A stretch of DNA of 64,000 nucleotides from Rhabditoides inermis (GCA_963966185.1 CAWZYM010000309.1:219501-283500); one strand, 5' to 3'; numbered from the stretch's first letter, positions 11,701-32,693 are shown. Notes: generated by a model from the letters alone, not told the origin. Translations and numbers: made by a program.

Positions 11701-14700
11701 GGCGGAGGATCTTCCACAACACCACGTACGTCTCCACGAGGCCCAGCTCCATTTCACCCTCGTCGTCCTCCTCTGCTGTCACCGGCGATGCGGCCGACGC
11801 GGCCACTACCTCACTGCAAAGGAATACGCACTCATTCGATGGATTGACTTCCGATATCAAGAACACAACACAATGACTGTCGCAACGTCATCCTAATCGT
11901 GAGACCAAGCAAACCACCTCTTCCCGTTAGAAAACCACACACTCAGCCATTTCTACTTTCTACAACTGTAACATCGACTTTTTCAAACAATTCCCACTGT
12001 TCACTTTTCTGAACCCTAACACCCTAACCACTTTCATTACTCCTTTGAACACCAGTGACCAACCGTCACCACCAACTCCATTCAGCAAAACCGTCGAAAC
12101 TCCGTTCCCTCATTTCTCCCATCCCTATCCCCTCTCCCCCTCTCTTAATCATTCTCGCACCATTTACGATCCCCTCTATCTCTCCGCACTCATCTGTCGT
12201 CACTCGGGCCAACCATATAAATCCCAGCCCACATTCTCTCGAAACCCCCCGCCCAACCCAGAGCCTAATCGACAGCCATACTAATTCGAGAAGACATGTG
12301 TTGTCGTTTTTATGTTCCCCTCACTCAGCATCTTCTATCTATGCTAATCATGTTGCGCGCATAATGTAATCGTGATCACTTCCCGGTCTCACATTACATA
12401 CTACCAACTAGCACACAAACACAAGCCTCATCTATATTGGGTACCATTTAATGTCACCTGTTAAAATCTAACTACGTCACACGAACCAAAGTGTATGAAT
12501 TCGCTAGTCACTGTGCTCTCCAAAAATATCTCTCATGCGTGCAATCATGTACATGTACATGAATAAGCGATTCTGGATACATTAGAGAGGGCGCGCCAGC
12601 GCCCTCTCGTTTGTACTGGATGTCCCCGCGCGCTAGAATGCTCAAAAACGACTTTTCCCGGATGAAGCACTTTTCCTCATTTTGAAGTGATTTCCACTGT
12701 TACATTGCATTCACATCTGTATTCGATAGAGTTATAGAAAGTTGTATTGAGTTGGATTGAATTTGAAGCGAGATACGGAGAGTCCGCATTCGAGTGCGGA
12801 TTGAGATTGGTGTCGGGCGGGCGTCGGACAATCGCTTTCGCCCCGCCCCCTCTGTGTGTGAGTGAGAGAGAGAGAGAGATAGGCGAATAGCGGGTGCGCG
12901 TCGGTATCCTCGCAGCGAATCGCGAACGTGTATGAAAATGTAATTTTGTGAAACAAAACTTAAGAAAAGGACAGATATTATCTTTCAAAAGTACTTCCAA
13001 GTAAAAGTAGTTGGTTTGTACCGTTGTCTCAGTTGAGCAAAAGGACTGACATGTTTTCAATGGAGACATGTGCAAACAGGCTCTCAGCATTATTCGACGA
13101 GTTATGTTACAACAGAAGTTGTGCTTTTAGATAATAACTGCATAACTTCGTAAACGCGTTCATTATAATATGGCCGCTTTGCACTGGTATGAGAGAGAGC
13201 CTGCTGGCACATGTCTCCATTGAAAACATGTCAGTCCTTTTGCTCAACTGAGACAACGGTACAAACCAACTACTTTTACTTGGAAGTACTTTTGAAAGAT
13301 AATATTTGACTGTGCTCACCCATTGTTGTTCTGCTGCTGCGTCTTCTGCTTCGAGTGGTCGACCTCCTTCTTAAAGATGAGCACCAGCGTCGTCGACACG
13401 ATGAACACCCAGCCCCAGAAGTAGACAAAGCCTGCAACAGACACATCCAATCACACGAGCGTGCACTTGCCTGTCAACCTGATTCATCCTATTCAAGCCG
13501 AATTCATCACCGCCTCTCCTATTATGATCGCCCTCCCTCTCTCCTCTCCCTTCCCTGGGGAACAATCGACCCGAGTCCATGACCCGCCCACCCAATAACA
13601 CCCTCCCCCACCCAGCGTCCTCTTTGCGCATACGTTTCCATACGTTTTCACCAATGTCCCTTTCAGCAGGTATGGTGTACCCGCGGCTGAGAGGCTTGGC
13701 TCAGCAGCTTCTTCAAATAGGCATCCTTCTACTCGCGTGCTGCTACATTGCCGCAGCCGCTCGGGCCACTTCATGTAAGTTCCTCTATTATCTCATTCAC
13801 TCAGTCCAACGTTTCAGACGACAACTGCAAATCGGAAAAGCTGCGAGAACTCGTGTTGGAAACGATCGGCATGTACCCGCACCAATACAGCTACCAGGCA
13901 AAGTGAGTGCCCTGGATGACTGTAGAGTGAACAGCGTCTAGGCGTACCCTTGATTCAGGTCTTAGATAAATATAAATATGTGATACATCGTGGTTCTAGA
14001 TACATGAAGCAGCAGGCGGAGGAGCGGTTCGGCAACTGGTGGAGTGCGGTCATCGTCTCCGACAGGGGAGGCTACGGCATGAGCGCAGTCTACGATCAAC
14101 ACAAGAACACCAGGCGAGTCGCGTGTTTGTCCCAACAAGAAGTGGCGATTGTTTTGAAAAGCGAGTCGTGGTGTAAAGTGCATGGTGCAAGTGCCACCTC
14201 TGCTTCTTCTTCTTCTTCTGACACAGTGCACATTGCAGTTGTGAGATGATGCTATTCGATACGTTCTACTGGATCGGCCGGACATGCTGACGCGTCTTCC
14301 CTGCCAACACCACCCACTCGCCTACAGCCACAACAGCCATGTAAAAGCCAAATCTCTCTTCTATTCTATGCTCTCCTCTTCTTCATTGCACATATCGTAG
14401 TCAACAATTGTTTTCGCTAGTCACTCATTGCTATCCAATTTCATTGTTCTCTATGTTCCAAATTGCGAATAAATTCAATTCAGGTCACAATTTTTAAATT
14501 CGGACTGATTTTTGAGATGTGAATTTAAGTTTTCGTATTGTGGCAATGTATTCGACTCAAGAAGGGAACTCCCTTCTCGCTTTCTTGCTTCCTTCTTTTG
14601 ACCACTCGTCAAATCTCGGGGCAGTTTTGCTTCGCACCGCTCCCCTCCCTCACTTTTCAATCTCTCCCCCATGCCCCATGGGAGACAACTGCCGACGACT

Positions 14701-17700
14701 CGCGCCCAGTTACCAAGTTCAAAAAGTAAAGTAAAAGTATGTTGGACGCGAGTTGGGCGAATATCCATTTCCCGAAATAGTCGAATGTTGCTATAGCCAT
14801 AAATCCCACTCCCACTCCCTATCTATTCCTCTCCAATCACCCCCGCCAGGACTGCTAAAAAGAGAGAGGAGAGAGAGAGAAGCGGCTCACATTCAGTCCA
14901 ATGTCCAAATCGGCGAAACTTATGCGCAATTCTCGAAGATTCAATCACTCTATCAGACATGGTGACATAGAGTTGAGAGACGTCATCGAAACAACACCGT
15001 GTGCAAGTGTGTCTACACTACACGCAGCACTCAATACTCGAATCGGTCATGAAAGATGAAAGACATGTCCTCACCGCCTCACCCTAACCAAACTGATTAT
15101 GATTATACATTATACTCATGATTATACACTGATAATAGACTGTAGTTCTGTATTTGAAACACATGCCTCCCCCACTCACCGGCGAGGTCGACGAAGCCGT
15201 GCGGCTGTTGGTTGTCTGCTGCTCGGAATCGGTTGGCGAATTCGGCCGACTCGAGCGACAGGAACACGACGTTGCCGAGGAAGAAGCCCGCCGTCTGCCC
15301 CACCGCGTTACACGTCGACGCGTAGCCAACGTTCTTCCTAAAGTGCGCATACGAAAAACACTAAATACGCTTCACCATCAACTATACTACAGAAAGCATA
15401 TCTTAAAATAATTTCAAGTAAATACAATACAATAGTAGAAGTTAAAGGTAAAGCTAGCCAAGAGAATACTCCGTGGAGGGGTCGAAGAGACTAATAAAAT
15501 AGCAGGCATAGTGAACAAAAAACAAAATGGGTCATAAGTCGAATGCTTGTTGCCGACCTGGATAGGATGGTGAGCGCCCATCCGTCGACTGCGATATCCT
15601 GTGTAGCTGCGAGGAAGTTGAGTGGAAGGAAGATCACCATCAGCCACATCACGTTCGGCTTCGCGCCGCCTGACAGGTTAGTTATGTTTTTTTTCTCTTC
15701 AAAATGTTGATTTCATATTTCATGGTAATTCGCAGACTAGCAAAACTTTACAAATGTATGTGTCATAATCCGTTGGTTTGAAAAAAAGAATGGTTTACAA
15801 CAACTTCAACAACAACATGAGCTCACCCTCCGCTCCGAGAATGTTGTCGACCTCGTAGGAGAGAACCAGCATGAACATGCCAATGAGATACTGGCACGGC
15901 ACCTGAAACCAATAGAGGGATACTGTAACGAATAAAGGGATACTGTAAAAAAAAATCAATCAAACTCTGATTGAATTACTGTTGGTCACAAAGAGTTACT
16001 GACAACGCCATTTTAAAAAGTAAATTTAGTACTCACCATCCATGATTTTCTCCTGCCCAATCGTCGCCAAAAGATCGAGTCGACTATGGGAGCCCAGATC
16101 AGCTTCAGACTGAATGAGAAACCATTAAATTACACGAACTAACGAGCTGCAGAAAGAAACAAAACAACTGTAATCTATACAGTAAGAATACAGTAACCCC
16201 TCACCTGAACGGCCAGTATGCGAAGGAAAAGATGGCCTGCTCCTGGTAGGATACGTGGTGAGAGGACAGCACGAGGGGGATAGCCGCAATCAGACCGAGA
16301 GGTATACCCTGACAACAATCAATAAATCAATAATTCAATCGACACAATAATTCGATCGAATTCTTTCAACGTTCAACCAAACATTACACTAACCTGTAGC
16401 AGGTACAGAAAGAGGAGGAGGCAAATGGAGCTGATGTCGCCTTTGAGGGAGCGGTGCGTGCGCTGGAACCATGACTCTCCCTCAATAACTGGCTCCACCT
16501 GAAATATGCAAATTAGGAAACCGAGCGCTCTGACCCCCGCTCCCCGTGAAACTAGACCTTTCACCGAGCTAATTGAATCATGCCTATTAGCCTATTAGTC
16601 GATTAGCGGAGACAATCTTGGCAAACTTACCAGGAGATACACAACTTTTCGATACGATCTTCTGCATGGCATGCTGCTTGCCCACTAATGCTATTGATTC
16701 CCCGCACCCTAAGAAAGCGGGTCGGCTCGCACGCCGAAAAACCCCCTGATAACATTGTCGGGTCATCAGTGCGCAATTAAAGCGTCTATAATCATAATCA
16801 TATGTGTCCGTACAATAATAACGAACACACCTTCGAAGAGAAGTTCGAGCAGCACATTACAAGACAAGTGCACAAATGCACGTCGTCTAGTCAGTAAGTC
16901 AGTTCGCATGTAAGATGTAAGCGATATGAATGCACTGCTGACAAAAAGCGCAATTCATATGAACTGGTAACGCCAAAAGAAAATAGTGTACATTGTCAGA
17001 GTGAGACGTCTATTCAACTAGAGCCCCATTCACCTCAACCCAATCATATCCCTATAACAATCTCACAGGCATGCGCCGCCACGGAATTTTTCGGCGGCTA
17101 CTCTCTATTCGTGGCTCGACATACCACCGAGATTCGATTACCCACGTGCGGGGGCAAAAGGCAAAATGATGATTGCAAATTCGGAGCAAGGACAGGTGAG
17201 TCATAAAAAGTAAAGGAATGTGAGCAGGAGAGCATCGGCAACGACCTACCAGCGGCTCGTAGTCGTAGTGGTTGTCTGCGGGGACTAGGAAGGGCGCCTG
17301 GAAGCCGGCGCTGCTCATAGCCATGTCCACCTCGTGCGCCAACACATCCTCCGTGTGCAGCTGCGGCCGCGCCGCCTCCCGACGCTCCTTCTCGTGGTTG
17401 CGACGACGCACCGTGCGCGCCATCGAAGAGCCCTCTAGATCCACACTCACTGACATCGACGAAGAAGAAGAAGCAGAGGGGAACAAGGCATCCGGATCGA
17501 ACTGCGATGCGCGGGTGACCAGGGGGGGGGGGAGAAGGCACGGCCGGGGGAAACACCACGACGCGATCAATCCATCGGATAAGTCGGACAGGGGAGAGTG
17601 GGAGAGAGAGAGAAAGCGAAAGGGACACTGGTGATGAGAACGCGCGCTCCACGATCCAAAAATATAGCTTCGGAGAGAGACGAATTCGGAAACGATCAGC

Positions 17701-19085
17701 GCGCATCGATTTTAATAGGTTCGGATTTGGACATGAAAACGGCAGTGAGAAGCGCGTGCGGTGATGAAACATGATTTCGAGACTAAATGTTGAAAATAAT
17801 TTGAATATTGCGCATCTTATAATAGTTATTTCAAAAGAAATCAGAATTGAAATCACATTGAAATTGAAAGGAAAAAATAAACAAAATCGCAGCGGAGCAA
17901 TGAGTAAGAAATTGACACGTTGTCAATTCTCACCGGCGCGCCCTATGCGCGGTTATCTCGCACCGAATAGCGGAGTCTCACGGTGGGTGGTCTCTGTTAT
18001 TATTCGCCACAGTCGCGCGCGCAATCCAATACGGGGCAAACAGAGGAGACGAATGATGGAGCCGAGCGAATACAGTAACTTTAGGTACCCTGAAGACGCG
18101 GAAAAGGAGGACGTTGTAGCTGACCTTGTTGACGACCTTCTCGTGAGCTGCTCCGCTCTCAGCGAGTGCGGCATGGCTGCTGGCGTGCATTGGATGGGGG
18201 AAGGTGGTGTTTGATGGGCTCCAGTCTATCTACAGTCAGTCACCCTTGTCTCACAGCCGCCCGCCCAATCATCACCACACCCGCTGTAACTTCTTTCCTT
18301 CCTTCCTTCACTTCGCTTCAATGATCACGCACACCAGCAAGGTCGAGAGAATCGGACCGGATCGGCCGGGATCAGCTGACCAGAGGAGCAGAGCCTCACC
18401 TGGGGGTGGAGGAGCGGCAGGGGCGACTCCTTGGCACAAGTCATCTCTCCGCATATACAATATGCACTCTCTGAGAGTGTGGTGGTGGGTGGCAGCCGAG
18501 GGGTTGTGAATAGATGCTATCTGTGTGTGTGTGCTGCTGCTGTCTCTCTCTCTCATACCTTCCTTCTCACCCCCCCCCCCCCTTTTCCCCGTTTGGACCG
18601 ATGCCCGCTTGTGATGATACCCCGCCTAGCATCCCCTGTCACAACAAATAACCGCCATTCGACGGGCTGATTAGTGTCACCCGGTCGGTCAGACAGACAT
18701 CGCCCCCTTCCATTCCCCCTTCTCACCTCTGTCGATGGCACTTTCTTCGGCACATCCAGCTCCTTCCCGCTCTCCATATCCGCATTGTAAGGCGGAGGCG
18801 CCGGCTAAATTGATCGTATCGTTATTACCATTTTTAGCGCCGATTTTTCTCGGTATAATACCAACAGCAATTTTTGGCAACGTCGCAACCTGTTTGGGGA
18901 TGGGTTGTAATGGACCGGGGCGAACTCTCGCGCAGCAGCACATCAATCGAATATAAGGCGAGATAGCGATCACCTTGTGCTCGAATACCCAATAAATCAC
19001 CAACCAGCTGAGAGATGCGATAGATACAAAAGAGCGGCGGGGGAACAACCATCCTACCCCGAATTCTTCGCCCCAACCACTCGCG

Positions 19086-19132
<47 letters not shown>

Positions 19133-19328
19133 ACGTCTCTCACTATCACCTGTTCCGAAATATGAACCGTCAGGAACACGTGTGACTATCACCCATCGAC
19201 CACCTCTTCCTCAGCTGATAACATCAGCTGATATCAGTCTTTCTCACCGTCGGCGACGCGGCTTCTCGCTCCTCCACCGAGAACGCGTACACCTTACACG
19301 GCTCGGAGTCGCCGACCTGCGCCGGCAT
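8791..19328 (-). CDS. SLC33A1: Acetyl-CoA transporter, SLC33A1/AT-1 family (20 exons, about 715 aa)
   Basis: Members of this family are multi-pass ER/Golgi membrane proteins that import acetyl-CoA for lumenal acetylation. Downstream exons match the family strongly. The motif around 10431-10539 (SDPRIGGTYMTLLNTLNNL) runs into GGNWP at 10202-10283, followed by the Cys-rich lumenal loop at 9808-9894 and the final membrane span plus short tail at 8791-8929. The exon pair at 15558-15669 and 15180-15337 holds AVDGWALT and YASTCNAVGQTAGFF, also typical. Exons: 19248-19328, 18727-18804, 18335-18399, 18125-18176, 17250-17501, 16394-16498, 16205-16308, 16037-16109, 15827-15902, 15558-15669, 15180-15337, 13320-13431, 11657-11813, 11381-11485, 11177-11256, 10702-10822, 10431-10539, 10202-10283, 9808-9894, 8791-8929. 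All phases agree. The first four exons form an N-terminal extension and are less certain; a start at 17456 would give about 608 residues. AATAAA lies downstream at 8526-8531 on this strand. Confidence 0.9.
9600..9750. repeat. Short imperfect foldback
   Basis: About 9606-9660 and 9688-9742 are imperfect reverse complements, sharing AACC...CCATG, AAAGTAGCGGTCAGT and TTCGAAG...CCTTCGA blocks around a short centre. A further partial arm lies near 9245-9305. It sits in the last-but-one intron of the acetyl-CoA transporter gene and looks like a degenerate foldback element. Confidence 0.6.
9902..10188. repeat. GA-rich microsatellite with GGGAGA units
   Basis: Nearly 290 bases of GAGA and GGGAGA repeats fill most of the intron between transporter exons 10202-10283 and 9808-9894. 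On the gene's sense strand it is a long pyrimidine tract. The Arg/Glu- or Ser/Pro-rich frames across it are not genes. Confidence 0.9.
12976..13305. mobile_element. Foldback (MITE-like) element in a transporter intron
   Basis: Left arm about 12977-13073 and right arm about 13207-13304 are near-perfect reverse complements of about 97 bases, both containing AGTAAAAGTAGTTGG or its complement and the block CAAAAGGACTGACATG. Weaker pairing continues about 20 bases inward (AGGCTCT). The centre is about 130 bases and has no coding capacity. The right arm ends about 15 bases from transporter exon 13320-13431. Structure fits a non-autonomous inverted-repeat element. Confidence 0.85.
13672..14290 (+). 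CDS. Nested small secreted protein, ground-like-domain candidate (4 exons)
   Basis: The whole gene lies inside the transporter intron between exons 15180-15337 and 13320-13431, on the opposite strand. Exons 13672-13774, 13818-13902, 14000-14114 and 14239-14290 join in phase if the third intron uses a GC donor (CAG|GCGAGT). Exon 1 gives a clear signal peptide rich in Leu, Ile, Cys and Ala, about 34 residues. The mature part is about 85 residues. An Asn-Cys-Lys-Ser-Glu-Lys-Leu start, a hydrophobic centre (NWWSAVIVSD) and two late cysteines resemble nematode ground-like domains, which are secreted hedgehog-related modules. That assignment is tentative. A TTTCAG acceptor-like site sits 6 bases upstream of the ATG. 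If the GC donor is not used, exon 3 stays open to 14249 with a low-complexity tail. Confidence 0.6.
19081..19131. repeat. (CT)n microsatellite
   Basis: About 50 bases of perfect TC dinucleotides in the first intron of the extended transporter model. A matching GA tract lies at 19469-19501. Confidence 0.9.
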
Positions 19329-19464
19329 TCCTGCACATCATACGAGTACTGTACCTCATGAACGGAAAGCGACGCGAACACACGCATTTACACGGGGGAA
19401 CGCGAGGAGGAGCAATAACAAATGATGACTACTCTCTTCGGGGTGGTGGTAGTCGACGATTTTT

Positions 19465-19503
<39 letters not shown>

Positions 19504-22030
19504 GGGAGAGAGACATTACTGCGTGTCGCGTTTGAATGGGTGCGGACAGACCACCCCACACCCCAACAGTGCATGCATCACTCTAGCAAGTGTTCGCACA
19601 AATCAACGAGTGGAACAAGTACAGGAAGATCAGAGACAGAGAGGTGATCAGACAGCAGTTGAGAGACTGATCATGACCAGTGTTCAGCTGATCGCTGTAT
19701 CAGAGGGATATCAGAACAAGACATGCGGGGATCAGACAGCAGTTGGAACTACTGCTCCTTCGACCAGTGTTGAGCTGCTGTCAGTAGAAGGGGGTAGAAT
19801 GAGACAATGCCCGAATGAGGACATCCTGTGTGGGTTGTCTTGTGCACTTGCCCACCTCCGGGAGCCGGAATGAGAGCGGCGATCTGTTTGCCTGCCTCCT
19901 AATCACCCCCCGGGCGGCTTCTTTCCGTCGGGTCCGCCCGATTATTGCGCCCCCCAGATGATCGGATGATGCGGCGGCGGTGGTCCCTTCAACAAAACGG
20001 ACCAGTCCAATGATTCCAATGGTTCCATCAACAATAGAACCGTAAATAACTCGATTTATTCTATCACAGTATCTTTGTGCATTATTGTATCGTGGGAAGA
20101 TGTTTACGTCATACCAGGCGGAACTGAAATTTTCTCCTTCAATGAGATTTTATCTGAAATCAAAGTACTCTCACAAAAAGTCCACGTTGGTGGCAAACAT
20201 ATTTGCTCTCTAGCACCCTGTATCTTCTGCTCCTATCAATACAACACGCGGATCACTCATCAGTTACCGGTAAGTTTGTATGCCTAGCACGCGCTTATGC
20301 CTCGCACTTCGATGTTTGTTTTGTCGTCTAATACCGTATAATCCGCTTTTGTCTTTTGTGCTGTTCTATCTGTCACGGTTAGAAAGAGAAAGAAACGGGA
20401 GGATCGGTTTCAACAAACGAAACAGACTACAGACAATTGAAAATCTCAAATATTGTTACCGTCCAGAGCAAACCAATCGAATACGTTTTCGCAATTGTAT
20501 AGAGGCAATGTAATAAATGTTCTGATCCCATGAATAGATTCCTACTGTAACGAATAAATTGATAGTTACCGTACCCTCAGAATAAGTTTGCCTACTTGTT
20601 TGCTGCTTTCTTCGTTCGCGCACGCGAGAGCCCTTTCTCAGTAAGAAGGTTACCGTATACCGTACTTTGCGCAACTGGAACAATTGTGATTTGTATGAGC
20701 ACTGTACTTTGTACCCGTAATGACATTTGTTGTGAAAGCGAGTCAGTTTTCCTTGGTTTCGAACACACTACGCTTTTTGGCAACATACCCAATAAGGAAA
20801 TTGGTTGATTGAGTAATCGCGTTTGGCCAATCCGCCCCGAGAATGGCCGTGTTTGCTGCGCATTTGGTCATGAACTCTCCACTCCTTCCAATAATCATTC
20901 ACTTTTTCTCGGGGAACCCTGTTGATTGGAATGTGTCATTGTAGGTCGTAAACCTGGCGATTCATGGGCCACTTGCGTTTTGGTACGTTTCTACGTGCTG
21001 GGAACGGAAACACACTGCATAACTTGTGGATTCCACTGTTACCCAGGTTACCCACACGCTCTCAGTATTTAATTTATCCGTTTTAGGAACGATACTATCA
21101 GAAACCAATTCGTGTTGATAGTGTCTTTATTTTTCTTATCACGAAGAGAGAGGAAAGAGAGAAGGAAAGAGAGAGAGAGAGAGAGAGAGAGACCGGAACA
21201 CCTCACTTGAAAAGAGATACCCCATTATAGTCCCACCACCCACCACCATTCTCTCCCGTCCTTAGATCTCTTTCAGTCAGGAAACCATTGTCTATTTTTG
21301 TAACAAAGTTTTAAAAAGTAGTGTATTACTTAGTTTGGCAAGTTATAATAGTGGCTAAAAAATTATTGGCGTTTTATTGTTTTGACATCCGGATTGTCAC
21401 ATGTATGACTTTTGTGGTGTACGCGCTTGTATTTTTTTCTTGAGATGCGGATCGTTCGCAAATTGTCGTTACTATGATTAGGGACCACCCGTATGGACAT
21501 GACTGGGCTGTGCCGGTTAGGGACCACCCACCCCCACCAAAATTATATAACCAATTCTTTGTGTATCCGCTATTCTGTGCCACGAAAATACAGGCCTAAC
21601 AAAAATAAAAAAATTTTTAATTGTAGTTGCAATTGTTGTGTGTTATGTAGCATGGCTGCATGTGTTGCATGGAGTACGGTAGCTCTGCGAGAAAGAGCGT
21701 GGGCGATAGTGTGATGCGCGCTCAAATTCTCCTCGATTTCGTAGAGTGGCGATGCATGATCGACGGCGGATAGATGAGAGGGCAAGCCTCACCCAACAAG
21801 ATTACTAATGATATTAAACCTGACAATTTGTCGGGAGGCGAGGGCCATAAATCTACAATCGGCGTAGGCACACAGCGGCAGCGAGGCTTCGCGAAGCATG
21901 CCTACGGTACTTTACAGTATTCCAAGTGCCCCGCCCTCTGGATCAGAAACGGATCAGACATTGCATCCTTCCTCCTTTTTCTCCACGGCTGTTCGTTAAG
22001 ACCTTGTTTCGAATTTTCATTGTCTTTTGA
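19329..22030. other. Gene-poor stretch
   Basis: No coding region is supported. Contents seen: a GA run at 19469-19501, a degenerate repeat of GATCAGACAGCAGTT and GACCAGTGTT words at 19640-19790, short GA tracts at 21145-21190, and a duplicated TTAGGGACCACCC word near 21478 and 21517. Part of the left edge must be the promoter of the transporter gene if its 5' exon at 19328 is real. Confidence 0.4.
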
Positions 22031-22960
22031 AGTGTCGTGAAATCGAATCCCCTTTCTCCACATTTGAAAAAAAACCGAAAGGTCTCTCAAACCCAGCTTC
22101 CACCGACGGCAAAGCAGGACAAAAGAAAATGGTTCCTGAGACGACAGACGATGATGACTGGCGAAGAGGAGGATCTCCTATTGGCGACGGAGGAGATCGA
22201 CTGGCTGGAGACGCTGACCATCCAGCAGGACGACCTACTGAATGAAGGCGAGGAGGATGATGCTGTGGCCGGAGACGTGGAATCTGACGACGTCGCTTGA
22301 AATAAGGGCTGAGCGCCAGGGTAGCTAAGCTGGCCGCGAAGCTGGAGAAGCACCTGTCCGAGGGCTTGCCGAGGCGGCGGTATGCGGCGTATATGGATAC
22401 GGCGGGACCGGGATGCCCTCGTGGTGGTAGACACTAAATCGATGAATGCCCCGCCGGAGACCTGTCCTTGTGGGGAAACAAGAGGGAGTGCGTGCCGAAG
22501 AGCTGCTACTACTGTTATCCATTCGGCGTTCTGTCTCGCTCCCGACGCTATGGAAGATCTGAGGGTCGACTACGATACCGCATGCAACGACCTCCGCGTG
22601 CAGCCGTGATTCGTGAGGCAGTGGGAGTCAGAGGGTAGAGGTGATTGTGATGTGGCGAGTATTTAGTTTAACTGTAGGCAATCTTTGGTTATTTGTACAT
22701 CTCGGAGATATGTAGTAGTAAAAGGGGAGATATCGTAGGCGAGAAGAGATAGGAGAGACGAGAGTCAAGAGGCGAGAGACAGGAGGCTAGAGCGAGGGTT
22801 ACACTTTCGCTCAGCAGTAGTAGGTTGGCGTGAGAGAAGCGTGTGGCGTGTTCATGTATTTCTCTTGTTTATTCTCATGTACCAGATAAACTTATATGGA
22901 TAATTGTGTTCTGTCTGAATGAGAGGAAAACTCCTGTGAATATCTAAGGATATAAACACC
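22030..22960 (+). other. Possible decayed retroelement tail
   Basis: An open frame at 22037-22300 encodes a Lys/Arg-rich start followed by a strongly acidic Glu/Asp-rich stretch. A broken Cys-containing frame continues to about 22610. A purine-rich AAAAGGGGAGA tract at 22719-22729 is followed by GA-rich, repeat-like sequence. This order would fit the end of an old LTR element (coding remnant, polypurine tract, LTR), but I found no second LTR and no diagnostic protein motif. Confidence 0.2.
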
Positions 22961-23575
22961 TAGCAGTCGTGCAAGCGGTTCCCTCCACCATCTTCCACGA
23001 ACCACAACCAGATAACTTCACCTCTCACCCTTCTCCCACTTATCTATCGTTGTTCTGTAATGAATTCATCTATCACTTTCATGAGGACATCGAGGAGAAA
23101 AGGGAGAAGAAGAACCGGAAGGAGGGGGAAGGAAGCATGTCAGGTGTGGCCTGGCGGATGCGAGGCTGTTCATAAAACTTTATACGTTTTTTCAACAACT
23201 TACAACAATGTAATGTAAAATAAACGATAACAAGCAACAAGATACAACAATGCGAATCTCTAAACTATAGCTGCTGTCGCCGGCCCGTGCCTGTTCAGAG
23301 ACAAATTGAGCGTACGAGCGAAGTCTACCAAGTAACAAGTGATAGTACGTGGAGAATGATTGGCTGTGAAGATCGACAACTGTTATATGCACACCTGCTT
23401 CAATCAGCAACACTCATTAACATATGTCGTTTCAGACTTGTGGCGTCTCCGACTCTGCGTGGATCGACTGCAATTCCAGTCGCGCCGAAGAACACGTCAT
23501 TCTAGAATGAGGTCGATCGATAAATCACTAAACGAATAATCAAACACCTAAATGAGATCAGTTGTCCGAGGTCTG

Positions 23576-23885
23576 CAATTTTTAAGGTGGCTGGAGATGA
23601 AAACGAGCATATTTATTTGTTCAGGCTGCAGTGTAAACCCGGTGCGAATTGCACTCTCCTGCCGCAGATATGCATTTCTTGGCTGTGATTCGTCGAGATC
23701 ATACTTCACAGGATCATTTCTGTAGTATGTATTTCGCCATCCCCTTGAAATTGGAGACTCTCCAACCGCGATGAACGGGAAAGGAGCGGGGCGCGAGCGG
23801 GAAGAAGCCTAGGCTTGAGGACCGCGGACGACTTTTGGTTGGCCTGCGCCCCGCTCATCTGAGCGGTTTCTATTCCTGGTAGAAT
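23576..23885. repeat. Interspersed repeat, copy in reverse orientation
   Basis: The sequence here is the reverse complement of about 32345-32630 and 42910-43195. Shared blocks include GAGCGGGGCGCGAGCGGG, AAGCCTAGGCTT and CCGCGGACGACTTTTGG. Most bases match across 280-300 bp. Two copies in opposite orientation flank the first PAN gene. Confidence 0.85.
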
Positions 23886-24184
23886 TTCGAAACCGTAACG
23901 GAAGAGCGAAGAATTCTACCGTGCGCAGTTTTTCAGCGTCTCCCGAAAGTGCAGAGGGTTTCAGGCTGCAGGTCACAATGTCTGTAGATATCTCGGTCCC
24001 GGCCCCCTTTCCGGTGTCTTTAAAAGACAGACCAGGAGAGGAAGAGATAGAAACAGAGAGAGGACGAGAGAGAAGGAGTAGAGAGACAGAGCTTGTTTAA
24101 TTTCATACTCATTTGAACGCATTCATCAATCTCCATCTGGCGATCAAGAGATGAAAATCTGCGCGAGTGTTGCGGATGCGACTA

Positions 24185-24300
24185 TTCTCTCGGAAGAGAG
24201 AGAGAGAGGGGGGGGGGGGAGAGAAAGAGAGAGAGAGGGGGGGGGGAGAGAGAGAGAGAGAGAGAGCGAGAGAGCGAGAGAGAGCGAGAGAGAGAGAGAC
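24185..24300. repeat. GA/G-run microsatellite
   Basis: GAGAGA repeats interrupted by runs of nine or ten G. It lies about 170 bases upstream of the PAN gene start and has no gene. Confidence 0.85.
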
Positions 24301-24465
24301 CGCCCAATCAGCGTGGGCGGGACAAGGGGGGATTTGGCTGGCTGATCGGCTGTCTTCCCTTTCTGTTCAAGCCGCTTGCTTTCTGGGTCACTTATCCCGT
24401 ATCCATTTTCATATCGCATTCTCCTTTCCTTTTCTATATTCTTTTCTCCAGTGAGTGTTTCCGGC

Positions 24466-32126
<7,661 letters not shown>

Positions 32127-32344
32127 GATGACGTCAATGTCATCTCACGAGTCATCCGACGCCCTAATAATGTACATAGATTTGTATTGAATAAATTGAG
32201 TTGGTTATAGTTATTTATGTCCTTTGTCTAACTGTACTATAGTCACTTCAACGATATGGTCTACTCGATCGCCTGAATGAAAATCAGCACAGCTGTGGTG
32301 ATTCTGTTTACATTTTTACGATTTCACCTCTCTGACTGAATTCA

Positions 32345-32630
32345 ATAGAAACCGCTCAGATGAGCGGGGCGCAGGCCAACCAAAAGTCGTCCGCGGTCCT
32401 CAAGCCTAGGCTTCTTCCCGCTCGCGCCCCGCTCCTTTCCCGTTCATCGCGGTTGGAGAGTCTCCAATTTCAAGGGGATGGCGAAATACATACTACAGAA
32501 ATGATCCTGTGAAGTATGATCTCGACGAATCTAGTTGATCAAAAGCCTATATGAGGACGCAGAGTGCAACTCGCACCGGGTTTACTTGGAAGCCTCGTTC
32601 ACTCATCGAACAACTGGTATGGGTTCTTCT
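32345..32630. repeat. Interspersed repeat, forward copy in segment A
   Basis: Inverted relative to the copy at 23576-23885 and collinear with 42910-43195. It begins about 220 bases after the PAN gene stop codon, so the first PAN gene is bracketed by inverted copies about 8.5 kb apart. Confidence 0.85.
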
Positions 32631-32693
32631 TTTTAATCGCATTCCTGCAGCATTTAAAGTTATTAATGAAAGAAGAATAGTGGCGGAAAATTA

